Assembly (NCBI GenBank): GCA_003978665.1 | Contig: QNYQ01000013.1 | Location: 1-33,305 of the forward strand | From: Hyperthermus sp. | Lineage (GTDB): Archaea; Thermoproteota; Thermoprotei_A; Sulfolobales; Pyrodictiaceae | Direction of reading: 5' to 3' | DNA: 33,305 nt | Shown: piece by piece, positions 1 to 8,214 of the stretch | Layout: each line of letters begins with the position of its first letter | Position numbering within the stretch: the first letter of the stretch is position 1 | Notes under the pieces: model-generated | What the model was told of the DNA's origin: nothing | The model's input: the letters and a program-made list of their open reading frames with translations, nothing else | Database searches by the model: none | Made by a program: the position numbers and the translations under genes

Positions 1-2
1 CC

Positions 3-956
3 AGAATACCTGTTCCCCTGCCTGGGATAGGCCATGTAAACACCTATATTGTCGGTGATGAGGAGGTGTGGATTATCGATCCAGGATTCTACACGGCCAC
101 TGCCGCACGAAGCCTCTTTCGCTCACTGAAGCTTCATGGTGTCAGCCCCTGCAGTGTTAGAGGGGTGATCGCTACACACTTCCATGTAGACCATGTAACC
201 ATGACCCCGCTTCTCGGCGAGTTGGCCTCGGCTACACTCTACATGGGGAGGGATGATTGGAGGATCTTGGAGAATGGTGTAGAGAACTTTGTGTCATCAG
301 TGGTCGAGATCTATCGCTGGAGCGGGGTCCCGGCTGGAGAGGCTGAGGTGATACTACGGCAGCATCCTGCAGTCCGCATGCTGGAAGCCTACAATGCTCT
401 CCTAGAGTACAAGTGGAATACTGTCACTGACGGAGACTTGCTGCGTGCTGGCACAGTGGAGTTCAGCGTAGTAGCAGCACCAGGCCATACCCCAGGCCAC
501 ATACTTCTCGCAGTAAACAACACAGTGTTTACGGGGGATGCACTTCTAGGAGATATAACGCCCCACATACTGCTCCACGATCTCGATGCAGATCCTCTAG
601 GGGACTATATGGAGACCTTGAAGCGTATAGAGAGAGGCTTCACTGGAGTTCTGGGTCTTCCAGGCCACCGAGAACCAATACGCGATGTAGCGGCTAGAGC
701 AGCCCAGCTGAGAAGACACCATGAGAAGAGGCTACACGAGATCCATGGCCTTCTCGTTAGAGAGAAGTTCCTCACAGGATACATGGCAGCTAAAATGGTT
801 AAGTGGAGGACGAAGCACCGTTCATGGAGCGACTACTCTCCAGCCGAGAAGTTCTTCGCTGTGGGAGAGGCGCTGGCGCACTTGAAGAGGCTTGAAGTGA
901 TTGGGCTTGCGGAGAGAGTGGAGAAAAACGGGCTAGTGGGGTGGAGGCCAGCCTAG
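3..956 (+). CDS. MBL-fold metallohydrolase, 5' end cut by window edge
   Basis: Metallo-beta-lactamase fold hydrolase of the glyoxalase II / LACTB2-like type; the substrate is unknown. The frame is open to the left edge. The residues before the first GTG (position 66) read IPVPLPGIGHVNTYIVGDEE, which is a typical first strand of this fold, so the true start lies outside the window and GTG 66 is not the start. Metal ligands visible in order: HFHVDH (the HxHxDH motif), the PGHTPGH histidine, the aspartate of FTGDAL, and the late histidine of LPGHREP. About 75 residues follow the last ligand, mostly helical and basic, and resemble the winged-helix tail of LACTB2-like proteins. The stop faces rps15 across about 70 bases. 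Confidence 0.9.
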   Translation, partial: RIPVPLPGIGHVNTYIVGDEEVWIIDPGFYTATAARSLFRSLKLHGVSPCSVRGVIATHFHVDHVTMTPLLGELASATLYMGRDDWRILENGVENFVSSVVEIYRWSGVPAGEAEVILRQHPAVRMLEAYNALLEYKWNTVTDGDLLRAGTVEFSVVAAPGHTPGHILLAVNNTVFTGDALLGDITPHILLHDLDADPLGDYMETLKRIERGFTGVLGLPGHREPIRDVAARAAQLRRHHEKRLHEIHGLLVREKFLTGYMAAKMVKWRTKHRSWSDYSPAEKFFAVGEALAHLKRLEVIGLAERVEKNGLVGWRPA

Positions 957-1029
957 TTCCCGGCCAACGCTATTTCCCGAGGCGTAGTGGGTCAAGGGGT
1001 TCCTGATAGACTGTTTCTTCAGCCCCTAG

Positions 1030-1518
1030 CTAGCCTCGACGGCACTCACCTTCCCTATAGAGGCCGCCGGCAACGATTAGCTTGGCCTGGTTTGGATCAT
1101 ACTTCCAGTCGGCCGGAAGCTTACCTACTCTCTTATAGTAGTTGACGAGCCTTCTTATCTTAGCCTCCAGGTCTAGTAGCCCCTTCTTGGCTGGCGTATC
1201 CTTAGGGTGCTCCTCGAGATGCCTTCTCAGGTTTATAGCCTTCTCTATTAGCCTGAAGAGGTCCTCTGGCACCACGGGGGTGATGCATCTCTCTTCTAGC
1301 ACCTGGCTTATGCTCTTGCCCAGTATGGGTTTAACCAGTGGTATGCCGAACTGGTCTCTCAGCACTATACCTATCATGCTTGGCCCATAGCCCTTCCTGG
1401 CAAGATCAACGATTATCTCCTCAATCTCTTCGGGGTCGTACTGGACCCACTTCGGAACTGTAGGGCTTGCTGGCCTAGTGGAGTGAGACCTACCCTTCTT
1501 CCTCTTTTTTCCAGCCAC
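1030..1518 (-). CDS. rps15: 30S ribosomal protein uS15 (S15P)
   Basis: Small-subunit protein that binds the central domain of 16S rRNA. Its 162 residues include the archaeal/eukaryal N-terminal extension: a basic start ([11 protein letters not shown]), then a [13 protein letters not shown] segment and the S15 helices with the conserved [13 protein letters not shown] stretch. The start is GTG at 1518, with GAGGTG about 9 bases upstream. It is the last gene of the minus-strand block that begins with rps24e; 141 bases separate it from the XTP pyrophosphatase gene, so it may also have its own promoter. Identification is by conserved sequence and length. Confidence 0.97.
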   Translation of the reverse strand: MAGKKRKKGRSHSTRPASPTVPKWVQYDPEEIEEIIVDLARKGYGPSMIGIVLRDQFGIPLVKPILGKSISQVLEERCITPVVPEDLFRLIEKAINLRRHLEEHPKDTPAKKGLLDLEAKIRRLVNYYKRVGKLPADWKYDPNQAKLIVAGGLYREGECRRG

Positions 1519-1659
1519 GTCCTACAACACCTCTCAAAGCCTGGTGGGCTGGAGCCAGGAAGATAGTTATGCTTTGGGCCTCCCCGCCCGGTTCTCCTCT
1601 TCTGCCTCCCGGCTTGCTCGGGGGCCCCAGCCCCCAGGATGGCTAGCCGCTGGCGGGGG

Positions 1660-2247
1660 TTATGATCCGGGAGCTAATAAGCGTGAGTTCTCCCTTAACC
1701 ACTCGCATAGCTTCCTGGCTGCTTTGGCTCTGTGAGAGTATTTGTTTTTCTCCTCGATTTTCATTTCCGCAAACGTTCTAGTTGAGCCCTCGGGTATGAA
1801 TATGGGGTCGAACCCGAATCCTTGACTCCCCCTAGCCTCCATGGCTATTATGCCTCTAACCTCTCCCTCAAACACTACGATCCCCCATGGCCCGGCGTAG
1901 GCTATTACTGAGCGGAATAATGCCTCTCTATTGTCCTCGCTGGCCATGAGCTTGAGTATGCCCTTTAAGCCTATAGTCTTATAGACATAGCTGCTATAGG
2001 GGCCTGGGAACCCGTTGAGGGCTTTAATGAAGAGGCCTGCATCCTCTACTGCGACTGGTTTTCCTGTAGCATGGTATGCGAGGGCTGCTGCAGTGGAAGC
2101 TATTGTTTCCAGACTATTGCTTTGAAGCTCTATCTTAGGGGCCTCTACGGTCTCCACTCGGTAGCCGCAATCGCCAAGGACAAGGCCTATTTCAGCGACC
2201 TTATGCCTGTTCCCCGTGGCCAGCAGCACACTCCTGGTGGCTGCCAT
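1660..2247 (-). CDS. XTP/dITP diphosphatase (HAM1/RdgB family)
   Basis: House-cleaning nucleotide pyrophosphatase that hydrolyses dITP, ITP and XTP to the monophosphates and so keeps deaminated purines out of DNA and RNA. The 195 residues show the family order: LLATGNRHKVAEI at the N-terminus (nucleotide-binding lysine), VEDAGLFIKALNGFPGPYSS (catalytic aspartate region), GSQGFGFDPIFIP, then FAEM and SHRAKA near the C-terminus. ATG at 2247 lies 3 bases past the stop of bud32, and a GGAGGGAG ribosome-binding site lies inside the end of bud32, so translation of the two is probably linked. The HAM1 gene follows kae1/bud32 in many archaea. Confidence 0.95.
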   Translation of the reverse strand: MAATRSVLLATGNRHKVAEIGLVLGDCGYRVETVEAPKIELQSNSLETIASTAAALAYHATGKPVAVEDAGLFIKALNGFPGPYSSYVYKTIGLKGILKLMASEDNREALFRSVIAYAGPWGIVVFEGEVRGIIAMEARGSQGFGFDPIFIPEGSTRTFAEMKIEEKNKYSHRAKAARKLCEWLRENSRLLAPGS

Positions 2248-2250
2248 GTG

Positions 2251-2916
2251 CTACTCCCTCCTCTTAAGCCTCTCCTCCCTATAGCGTCCCATAAGCCTTA
2301 TCTCTCTCACTAGCTCAAGCATCTTCGAGGCTTTCTCTCCTCTAACCTCTCCGTAACCCTTCATGAATGCTTCAAGGAGTCTTCCGGAGTAATGGGGGTG
2401 TGTTGCTTCAAGGCTTCGGGCTAATAGATGTACATCAACTGCCTGGTCTAGTTCGTCGGCCCTTAAGCTTGCAAGCCCGAAGTCTATTAAGACGAGGCTG
2501 CCCTTTTTGGCTACGATCACATTGCTTGTGGTTAGGTCTCCATGAGCTATATTGGCCTCGTGCAGCATGCCCGTTATCCTGCCCAGAACTCTCATCTCCT
2601 CCTCTCCCCTAGCGGGATTATCTTCTATAACATCGGCCAGAGTGGTTCCTTCAATGTACTCCATGACTATTGTCGTGCCGGGTAAGTCTACGAGATAGGG
2701 GGTTGGCGCGGGCACTCCTGCCTCAAGAGAGGCCTTCATAGCTCTAGCCTCTACTGCTGTTCTCTTAGCACGGAGTTCCTCGTCGAGAACCCTGCTCCTA
2801 TACGGCTTTGCTATCCTCTTCTTAACTACGGCCAGCCCGTCAATCCACTTGACAACGTAGAGTATTGCCTCAGCGCCCTCAAACGTTTTAATCACACGCG
2901 ACTCGTCTACCTCCAA
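2251..2916 (-). CDS. bud32: Bud32 (PRPK) kinase of the KEOPS complex
   Basis: Small atypical protein kinase/ATPase that partners Kae1 in KEOPS for t6A modification of ANN-decoding tRNAs. Visible: a lysine-containing strand (LAVVKKRIAKPYR), the VVMEYIEGTTLAD hinge, the catalytic loop HGDLTTSNVI and the metal-binding DFGLA. The frame is open to an ATG at 3012, but that would run over 100 bases into kae1 and add a basic, unconserved 32-residue leader. I chose TTG at 2916, which has GGAGG four bases upstream and gives 221 residues, the usual archaeal size. GTG at 2895 is another option. It overlaps the 3' end of kae1 by 10 bases. In some euryarchaea the two are fused; here they are separate frames. 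Confidence 0.93.
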   Translation of the reverse strand: MEVDESRVIKTFEGAEAILYVVKWIDGLAVVKKRIAKPYRSRVLDEELRAKRTAVEARAMKASLEAGVPAPTPYLVDLPGTTIVMEYIEGTTLADVIEDNPARGEEEMRVLGRITGMLHEANIAHGDLTTSNVIVAKKGSLVLIDFGLASLRADELDQAVDVHLLARSLEATHPHYSGRLLEAFMKGYGEVRGEKASKMLELVREIRLMGRYREERLKRRE

Positions 2917-3995
2917 GGCGCCTCCACCATGTCCAGCCTCCACCTCTGCCTTACAACGGCCTCCTCGGGCTCGACTACTAGGCCTGCAAGATAGTTTAGG
3001 AGGCCAAGCCACGCGATCATGGCCCCATTGTCCCCGGCTAGCTCGGGAGGCGGGGCGGCGAATCTTCTATCGTGGAGCTTAGCCATTATCCCTGCCTTCT
3101 CCTGTAGCACCGGGCTGGCCGCAACACCTCCTGTTAGGAGTAGAGCGTTCTTACGCGTATGCATGAGCCCTCTCTCAGCAACCTCTACTGCAGCACCATA
3201 GGCTACCTCCCTTAATCCCAGGCAGACAGAGTGCCTTTCCATTCCACGGACCCTGTGCCAGGCTCGCAGCGCGGCTGTTAATAGGCCAGAATATGAGACA
3301 TCCATCCCCTTGACCGTGTAGGGGAGCAATAAGGGTTCACGAGCCCTTAAGGCACAGTGGTCCACTGCGTGTAGGCCTTCCTTAACGTAGGGGGGTGCGA
3401 GGCCCACTTCTCTTGCAAACGTGTCGAGGAGGTTGCCCAGGGCTATGTCGAGCGTTTCACCGAAGACCCTGTAGCGGCCCCTGGCGTAGGCGGTAACCAT
3501 GGTGTTTCCTCCAGACACGTAGAGGACAAGGGGATCCTCGAAGCCAGCGTAGAAGCGGGCCACTTCTATATGGGCCAGGGCATGGTTTACGGCGACCAGG
3601 GGTTTACGATAGTATGCTGCAAGCCCCCGGGCAATAGTTGCCCCAACACGGAGTGCTGGCCCGAGGCCTGGGCCCAGCGCCACTGCTATAGCATTGATCT
3701 CGGAGATTCCTACGCCAGCCTTTTCCAGAGCCTCGGCCAGGACCTGGGCGGAGACGGACACGTGGTGGGAGGCTGCTTCTCTTGGGTGAATGCCGCCCTT
3801 TAATGGCTGATAGCTTCTTCTAACGTTGGCGAGTATGTAGGGTTTCCTCGAAGAGGCTATGCCTACTCCGAAGGTGTGGGCGGTGGATTCGATTCCCAGG
3901 ACGATTATGCTACGGGACCAGTCTAGGCTGGGGTAGAGGGTGGAAGGGTCGGCACGCACGCTACTTAACGAACTCTGTGTGGCCGCAGCCTCCAC
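2907..3995 (-). CDS. kae1: Kae1, tRNA t6A37 threonylcarbamoyltransferase
   Basis: Catalytic subunit of KEOPS: transfers the threonylcarbamoyl group to A37 of tRNA. ASKHA fold with metal ligands in NHALAHIE (HxxxH) and in ELAGDNGAM, nucleotide motifs LYVSGGNTMV and LLTGGVAASP, and the N-terminal VLGIESTAHTFGVGI. The start is uncertain. GTG at 3995 has GAGGTG five bases upstream but adds a 30-residue non-conserved leader and overlaps rps27ae by 35 bases. GTG at 3959 just clears that gene but has no visible Shine-Dalgarno. Family members usually begin almost directly at the VLGIES segment. It sits in the conserved archaeal order rps24e-rps27ae-kae1-bud32. Confidence 0.96.
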   Translation of the reverse strand: MEAAATQSSLSSVRADPSTLYPSLDWSRSIIVLGIESTAHTFGVGIASSRKPYILANVRRSYQPLKGGIHPREAASHHVSVSAQVLAEALEKAGVGISEINAIAVALGPGLGPALRVGATIARGLAAYYRKPLVAVNHALAHIEVARFYAGFEDPLVLYVSGGNTMVTAYARGRYRVFGETLDIALGNLLDTFAREVGLAPPYVKEGLHAVDHCALRAREPLLLPYTVKGMDVSYSGLLTAALRAWHRVRGMERHSVCLGLREVAYGAAVEVAERGLMHTRKNALLLTGGVAASPVLQEKAGIMAKLHDRRFAAPPPELAGDNGAMIAWLGLLNYLAGLVVEPEEAVVRQRWRLDMVEAPWR

Positions 3996-4143
3996 AATGC
4001 CACCTCGGTGTAGGGTAACGGTGGTATGCCATGAAGCTGCCGCATCTCGGGCATATCTTGTTCTTTCTTCTCAGCACACCCTTCTCGTAGTCGTACTCGT
4101 ATAGTCTGTGAACATACAGTTTCAACTCCTTAGCCACACTCAA
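3961..4143 (-). CDS. rps27ae: 30S ribosomal protein eS31 (S27ae)
   Basis: Zinc-ribbon ribosomal protein of the small-subunit head, 60 residues. It shows CPRC and CGGC knuckles (C-x2-C, 16 residues, C-x2-C) and ends in the typical CGHTEFVK tail. In eukaryotes this protein is fused to ubiquitin; archaeal forms are free, as here. The start is TTG at 4143; GTG two codons later (4137) has better spacing from the GGGGTGG upstream. Twelve bases separate it from rps24e, so the two are surely co-transcribed. Confidence 0.96.
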   Translation of the reverse strand: MSVAKELKLYVHRLYEYDYEKGVLRRKNKICPRCGSFMAYHRYPTPRWHCGGCGHTEFVK

Positions 4144-4155
4144 CCACCCCTAAGC

Positions 4156-4524
4156 CTACTCCTCTTCAGGAAGCTTATTCCTCTCAATGATGTATTTCGG
4201 CTCAAACTCTAATGCACGCTCCACACTATCATACACGTGAACCTCGACCCTAGACCTCCCAACACCGTACTCGCTCCTAATGCTACGTATGAAGAGCTTC
4301 TCCACAGGAACCCCGAGGGCCTTGGAGAGCTTGTAGCGTAGCTCAAGCCTGCTAGGCGTAGGCTTACCCACATGCAACACTACAAGCTCAAGCTCTCTCC
4401 TGCCTATGAGGGGGTTACGCTTATCCCTAACAATATAGAACTCGTACCCCTCCAGGCCCTCAACCATAAGCCTCTCAGCACCACTAGGCCTAAGTAGCTC
4501 AACTACATCAACGCCAGCAGCCAA
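4156..4524 (-). CDS. rps24e: 30S ribosomal protein eS24
   Basis: Small-subunit protein of 122 residues found only in archaea and eukaryotes. Family landmarks: RDKRNPLIGRRELELVVLHVGKPTPSR, then a helix (YKLSKALGVPVEKLFI), a basic strand (GVGRSRVEVHVYD) and the acidic C-terminal EFEPKYIIERNKL. The start is TTG at 4524 with GGTGAG just upstream. It heads the ribosomal/KEOPS block, with the bioY gene 66 bases further upstream on the same strand. Confidence 0.96.
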   Translation of the reverse strand: MAAGVDVVELLRPSGAERLMVEGLEGYEFYIVRDKRNPLIGRRELELVVLHVGKPTPSRLELRYKLSKALGVPVEKLFIRSIRSEYGVGRSRVEVHVYDSVERALEFEPKYIIERNKLPEEE

Positions 4525-4589
4525 AGCTCACCGCACCCTCCAGCCACGAGCCTCGGCCAGCCCTCTAATACCCTTACTATCCCCCACGT

Positions 4590-5240
4590 TCATCGAATGG
4601 CCCTATAAGCCCTTAGGACGGGGATGCTTAGGGCAGCTGCCATGAACGCTTTAAACACGTCCCAGGGGATGAAGACCAGCATGCCAGTAACCACAGCCTT
4701 CCTCAAAGACTCTAGTAGCCCGACGCCAGCAGAGTAATGTATCCAGGCACCGAGCCAGGAGGCGCCCAGGGCGTATACGGGAACTAGGGATGTAAGCGAC
4801 GCGGCCAGTAGCCTACGATACGTTGCGGGTCTTGCAAGCATCCCAGCAACATAGGCTGCTATAGGGAAGCCTAGAAGGTAGCCGAAGCTGGGTGATAGTA
4901 CGTAGCCAGGGCCACCACCATGGGCGAAAACGGGTGCGCCAGCGAGGCCGAGAGCTAGGTAGGCCAACAGTACTCTGGGAGCCCTCACACCCAGCACGCA
5001 TGCCAGAAACTGTAGTGCAAGGGTTTGCAGGGTAAACGGGACAGGAAGTCCGGGAATATCTAGGTGTAGTCTTGCAGAGGCCGCAAGCAATATGATGGAG
5101 AGGGAAACCTCGAGTAAAGCTATCCCTAAAGCCTTAAAGGGAGCCAGAACCAGGCCCTCAACCACAACCAGGCCATCGCCACGCAACCGAAACCCGTAAA
5201 CCTCAAGCGTGTAAGCTGCCTTAACCCAGGCACCTCTCAC
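4590..5240 (-). CDS. bioY: BioY family biotin transporter (S component)
   Basis: Integral membrane substrate-binding subunit for biotin, working alone or with an ECF module; no EcfA or EcfT gene is in the window. About six hydrophobic helices are visible. Diagnostic segments are LPVPFTLQTLALQF in the first half and GLAGAPVFAHGGGPGYVLSPSFGYLLGF, which carries the glycine-rich loop of BioY. The C-terminal PWDVFKAFMAAAL is also typical. The start is GTG at 5240, with an extra 25-residue N-terminal segment before the first helix. A strong GGAGGG ribosome-binding site upstream is spaced for an ATG at 5245 that opens a two-codon frame ending over this GTG (see findings). Probably not functionally tied to the ribosomal genes downstream. 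Confidence 0.92.
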   Translation of the reverse strand: MRGAWVKAAYTLEVYGFRLRGDGLVVVEGLVLAPFKALGIALLEVSLSIILLAASARLHLDIPGLPVPFTLQTLALQFLACVLGVRAPRVLLAYLALGLAGAPVFAHGGGPGYVLSPSFGYLLGFPIAAYVAGMLARPATYRRLLAASLTSLVPVYALGASWLGAWIHYSAGVGLLESLRKAVVTGMLVFIPWDVFKAFMAAALSIPVLRAYRAIR

Positions 5241-5573
5241 TTCATCGACACCCTCCTATGAAGGTAGGAGCTTGAGGGCGCTCCACACATTTATCTCAGT
5301 TACTGGCATAAGGTAGGGCTACACCATGATCCCTACCCTCTCTATGGTTGGGGGCTAGAGGACGTGAGGATCCTGCCGCCAGCGCGTCTCAGGAGAGCTG
5401 CCCCGATAGCCTTGCCCTTCACGTAACGGGTCCCACGTTCCCTCCTAGCATGAAGGAGGACTCTCTGGAAGCCCTTACTCTTCCTCTAAGGGTTTATTTT
5501 GCAATGTTTAGGGCTTAGTAGAAAAGGGGGAGGAGTGTTCTAGGGAGTGTTTGACGGGTGAGGGAAAGGGTTC
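5241..5573. other. 333-base divergent intergenic region, bioY / cdc48
   Basis: No convincing gene. It should hold the promoters of two divergent units. On the minus strand a weak AT-rich stretch (GAGATAAATG, near 5290-5300) could serve bioY. On the plus strand a TATA-like TTTATTTT at 5493-5500 fits cdc48. A hairpin-forming inverted repeat abuts that box. Very short frames exist (for example ATG 5324 to a TAG, 10 codons), with nothing to support them. Confidence 0.5.
5493..5500 (+). promoter_or_regulatory. TATA box of the cdc48 gene, with abutting inverted repeat
   Basis: TTTATTTT is preceded by a purine-rich AAGGG (BRE-like). Transcription would start near 5520 and leave a leader of about 50 bases. 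CCCTTA (5472-5477) and TAAGGG (5487-5492) form an inverted repeat with a 9-base spacer directly before the box; allowing one G-T pair the arms extend to nine. It could be an operator or, read as RNA, the terminator of an upstream transcript. Confidence 0.45.
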
Positions 5574-7787
5574 ATGTCGATTGTGAGTTCTAGTAGACGA
5601 AGGAGGGAAGTTGTGCTGCGGGTTGCTGAGGCTAAGCAGAAGGATGTGGGCAAGTGGAAGGTTAGGGTTGATGTTGATGTTCTCCGTATGATTGGAGTCG
5701 AGCCCGGCGACGTTGTTGAGATTGAGGGGAGGAGGAGGACTGCTGCTATAGTGTGGCCTGGCTATCCTGAGGATAGGGGGCAGAATATTATACGTATGGA
5801 TGGCTTGATAAGGAAGAATGCTGGCGTTGGCATCGGCGATAAAGTCGTTGTCCGTAAGGCTGTTGTCCAGCCTGCTGCTGTGGTTAGGCTTGCGCCAGCA
5901 AACTTCTCTATAACTATTGACTCTGGTTTCGTAAAGTATGTGAGGAAGAAGCTTGTGGATAGGCCTATTGTTGAAGGTGATACCGTTGTTGTCCCGGTGC
6001 TCAACCAGCCTATTCCCTTCGTTGTTGTCCAGACCAAGCCCGGCGGCGTTGTCATGATCACGCACGACACTAACATCATTGTTCTCGAAAAGCCTGTGGA
6101 ACAGGGTAAGATACCTAGGGTGACCTATGAGGATATAGGTGGTATGAAGGATATCATACAGAAGGTGCGGGAGCTTATCGAGCTTCCCCTGAAACACCCC
6201 GAGGTCTTTAAGAGGTTGGGGATCGAGCCACCTAAAGGTGTTCTGCTTTACGGGCCTCCTGGCGTAGGCAAGACTCTCTTGGCCAAAGCTATCGCCAACG
6301 AGACCAACGCATACTTCATGGCAATCAACGGGCCCGAGATCATGAGCAAGTACTACGGCGAGAGCGAGCAGAGGCTGAGGGAGATCTTTGAGGAGGCAAA
6401 GAAGCATTCTCCCAGCATAATATTCATTGACGAGATAGATGCTATCGCGCCAAAGAGGGATGAGGTTGTCGGCGAGGTGGAGAGGCGTGTTGTGGCTCAG
6501 CTTCTCGCGTTGATGGACGGGCTTGAGAGTAGAGGTGACGTGATGGTAATAGCTGCAACCAATAGGCCTAACGCACTTGACCCAGCATTAAGGAGGCCCG
6601 GGCGATTTGACAGAGAGATCGAAATCCCCTTGCCAGATAAGCAGGGCAGGCTTGAGATCCTGCAGATACATACGAGAAACATGCCCTTGAGCAGCGACGT
6701 GGATCTCGAGAGGCTTGCCGAGATAACTAGAGGGTATACCGGCGCCGATTTAGCGGCGCTGGTTAGGGAGGCTGCAATGAGAGCGCTGAGACGCTACCTT
6801 CCAATGATAGATCTCTCAGAGGAGCATATTCCATCAGAGATCCTAGAGTCCATGGAGATAAGGATGGAGGACTTCATGGCAGCTTTACGCGAAATTGTTC
6901 CAAGCGGGCTGCGGGAGATCTATATTGAGGTTCCTGAGGTTCATTGGGATGATATTGGTGGTTTGGGTGATGTTAAGCAGCAGTTGAGGGAGGCTGTTGA
7001 GTGGCCCCTCAAACACCCAGAAACTTTCAGAAGGCTAGGCATCACACCGCCTAAGGGTGTTCTCTTGTTTGGGCCTCCGGGCACCGGTAAGACGCTGTTG
7101 GCTAAGGCGGCGGCCACAGAGAGCGGTGCAAACTTCATAGCCGTGAGGGGGCCAGAAGTACTAAGCAAATGGGTAGGCGAAAGCGAGAAGATGATAAGAG
7201 AGATATTTAGGAAAGCTAGGCAACATTCTCCCGCGATAATATTCTTCGACGAGATCGATGCCATTGCTCAGACGCGCGGAGTATATGATACAAGCGGTGT
7301 CACATATAGGATCGTTAATCAGCTGCTAGCCGAACTTGATGGCATAGTACCTCTTAGCAATGTCGTCGTTGTTGCCGCCACCAATAGGCCGGATATTCTC
7401 GACCCGGCACTGCTTAGGCCCGGCAGGTTTGATAAAGTCATATATGTTCCCCCGCCGGACAAGGAGGCAAGGCTGGAGATACTGAGAATACACACGAGAA
7501 AAATGCCACTAGCAGAGGATGTGGACTTGGAGCTCTTGGCGATACGTACTGAAGGCTATAGTGGAGCGGACCTAGCAGCACTAGCTCGAGAGGCTGCAAT
7601 GCTTGCTCTGAGAGAAGACATAAATGCTACCAAGATACACATGAGGCATTTCACACAGGCGCTCGAGACCATTAAGCCCAGCATAACACCGGACATGGCT
7701 AAGTTCTATGAAGAATGGTACCAGAAGGCCAGGCAGCAGCTGCCGGGGAGTAAGCTAATACACATAAGACCCACAATATACACATAA
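5574..7787 (+). CDS. Cdc48/VAT-type AAA+ ATPase (double ring)
   Basis: Archaeal p97/VCP homologue, a hexameric unfoldase that feeds proteins to the proteasome and remodels complexes. Domain order: N-terminal double-psi barrel and four-stranded beta domain (about 1-190), then D1 with Walker A GPPGVGKT (about 227) and Walker [10 protein letters not shown] (about 283), then D2 with Walker A GPPGTGKT (about 500) and Walker [10 protein letters not shown] (about 556). [17 protein letters not shown] and [17 protein letters not shown] carry sensor-1 and the arginine fingers. At 737 residues it is the usual length. The last three residues are I-Y-T, which fits the HbYX pattern used by ATPases to dock on the 20S proteasome. 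ATG at 5574 has only a weak GGTGAGGG upstream. Confidence 0.98.
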   Translation: MSIVSSSRRRREVVLRVAEAKQKDVGKWKVRVDVDVLRMIGVEPGDVVEIEGRRRTAAIVWPGYPEDRGQNIIRMDGLIRKNAGVGIGDKVVVRKAVVQPAAVVRLAPANFSITIDSGFVKYVRKKLVDRPIVEGDTVVVPVLNQPIPFVVVQTKPGGVVMITHDTNIIVLEKPVEQGKIPRVTYEDIGGMKDIIQKVRELIELPLKHPEVFKRLGIEPPKGVLLYGPPGVGKTLLAKAIANETNAYFMAINGPEIMSKYYGESEQRLREIFEEAKKHSPSIIFIDEIDAIAPKRDEVVGEVERRVVAQLLALMDGLESRGDVMVIAATNRPNALDPALRRPGRFDREIEIPLPDKQGRLEILQIHTRNMPLSSDVDLERLAEITRGYTGADLAALVREAAMRALRRYLPMIDLSEEHIPSEILESMEIRMEDFMAALREIVPSGLREIYIEVPEVHWDDIGGLGDVKQQLREAVEWPLKHPETFRRLGITPPKGVLLFGPPGTGKTLLAKAAATESGANFIAVRGPEVLSKWVGESEKMIREIFRKARQHSPAIIFFDEIDAIAQTRGVYDTSGVTYRIVNQLLAELDGIVPLSNVVVVAATNRPDILDPALLRPGRFDKVIYVPPPDKEARLEILRIHTRKMPLAEDVDLELLAIRTEGYSGADLAALAREAAMLALREDINATKIHMRHFTQALETIKPSITPDMAKFYEEWYQKARQQLPGSKLIHIRPTIYT

Positions 7788-7821
7788 GAACTTGCACAGC
7801 TTATGGCTGAGGGGTTACCGC

Positions 7822-8064
7822 ATGCCCCGCTCCCTAGCCCCGTGGCGTACAACCCCCCTCTACTATGCTATTGTAGAGGAGCTTGAGCGCCGCGGGGGGA
7901 GTGCAAAGGACATAGAGGTATATAGGGCTCTACGAGAAAAGTATTTGACATTGTCGTTCTCGGACTTTCTACACGAGCTAATGAAGCTTGAGATGCAGGG
8001 CGTCATCTATGTTAGCGTGATTAAGGAGGATCTGCGTAATATAGAGTTGCTTGCTAGGACGTGA
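7822..8064 (+). CDS. Small conserved archaeal protein, possible winged helix
   Basis: An 80-residue protein I recognise only as a crenarchaeal conserved type. The frame is open from TTG 7792, but ATG 7822 has GAGGGG nine bases upstream and gives a cleaner start (MPRSLAPWRTTPLYYAIVEE). Predicted pattern: helix (YYAIVEELERRG), helix (AKDIEVYRALREKY), recognition-like helix (FSDFLHELMKLEMQG), then a strand pair (VIYVSVI). This is the arrangement of a winged helix, in which case DNA or protein binding would be expected. It starts 35 bases after cdc48 and is probably in the same transcript. No enzyme motif is visible. Confidence 0.75.
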   Translation: MPRSLAPWRTTPLYYAIVEELERRGGSAKDIEVYRALREKYLTLSFSDFLHELMKLEMQGVIYVSVIKEDLRNIELLART

Positions 8065-8147
8065 GGCAGCATGTATAACTGCTTCCAGGGGCTTCGGGCA
8101 TAGTTTCGAATACAGCGTAGGGGTTCTTCAGCGAGGGCGAACGTGTA

Positions 8148-8214
8148 GGGTAAAATGGTCTAATGATCCGCGTTCCCGATGCGGTCTCCAATGCTCTATG
8201 CTAGCCTTTTACCC
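8148..8214. repeat. Inverted repeat GGGTAAAA/TTTTACCC with inner hairpin
   Basis: GGGTAAAA at 8148-8155 is matched exactly by TTTTACCC at 8207-8214. Between the arms lies a second hairpin, CCGC 8168-8171 with GCGG 8181-8184. The right arm lies within the last codons of the PIN gene (stop at 8196). The surrounding region 8065-8195 has no supported gene. It might act as a bidirectional terminator between convergent genes; a tRNA was considered and rejected. Confidence 0.5.

Noticed and set aside
5508-6407. Long minus-strand frame opposite cdc48
   Set aside because: A shadow of codon bias in the ATPase gene; the product is low in conserved features and the sense protein is certain.
8148-8214. 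Possible tRNA: CCGCG-TTCCCGA-TGCGG looks like an anticodon arm inside an 8-bp closing stem
   Set aside because: The D loop would have only four bases, no TTCRANT T loop is present and the T stem does not pair. It is kept only as an inverted repeat.
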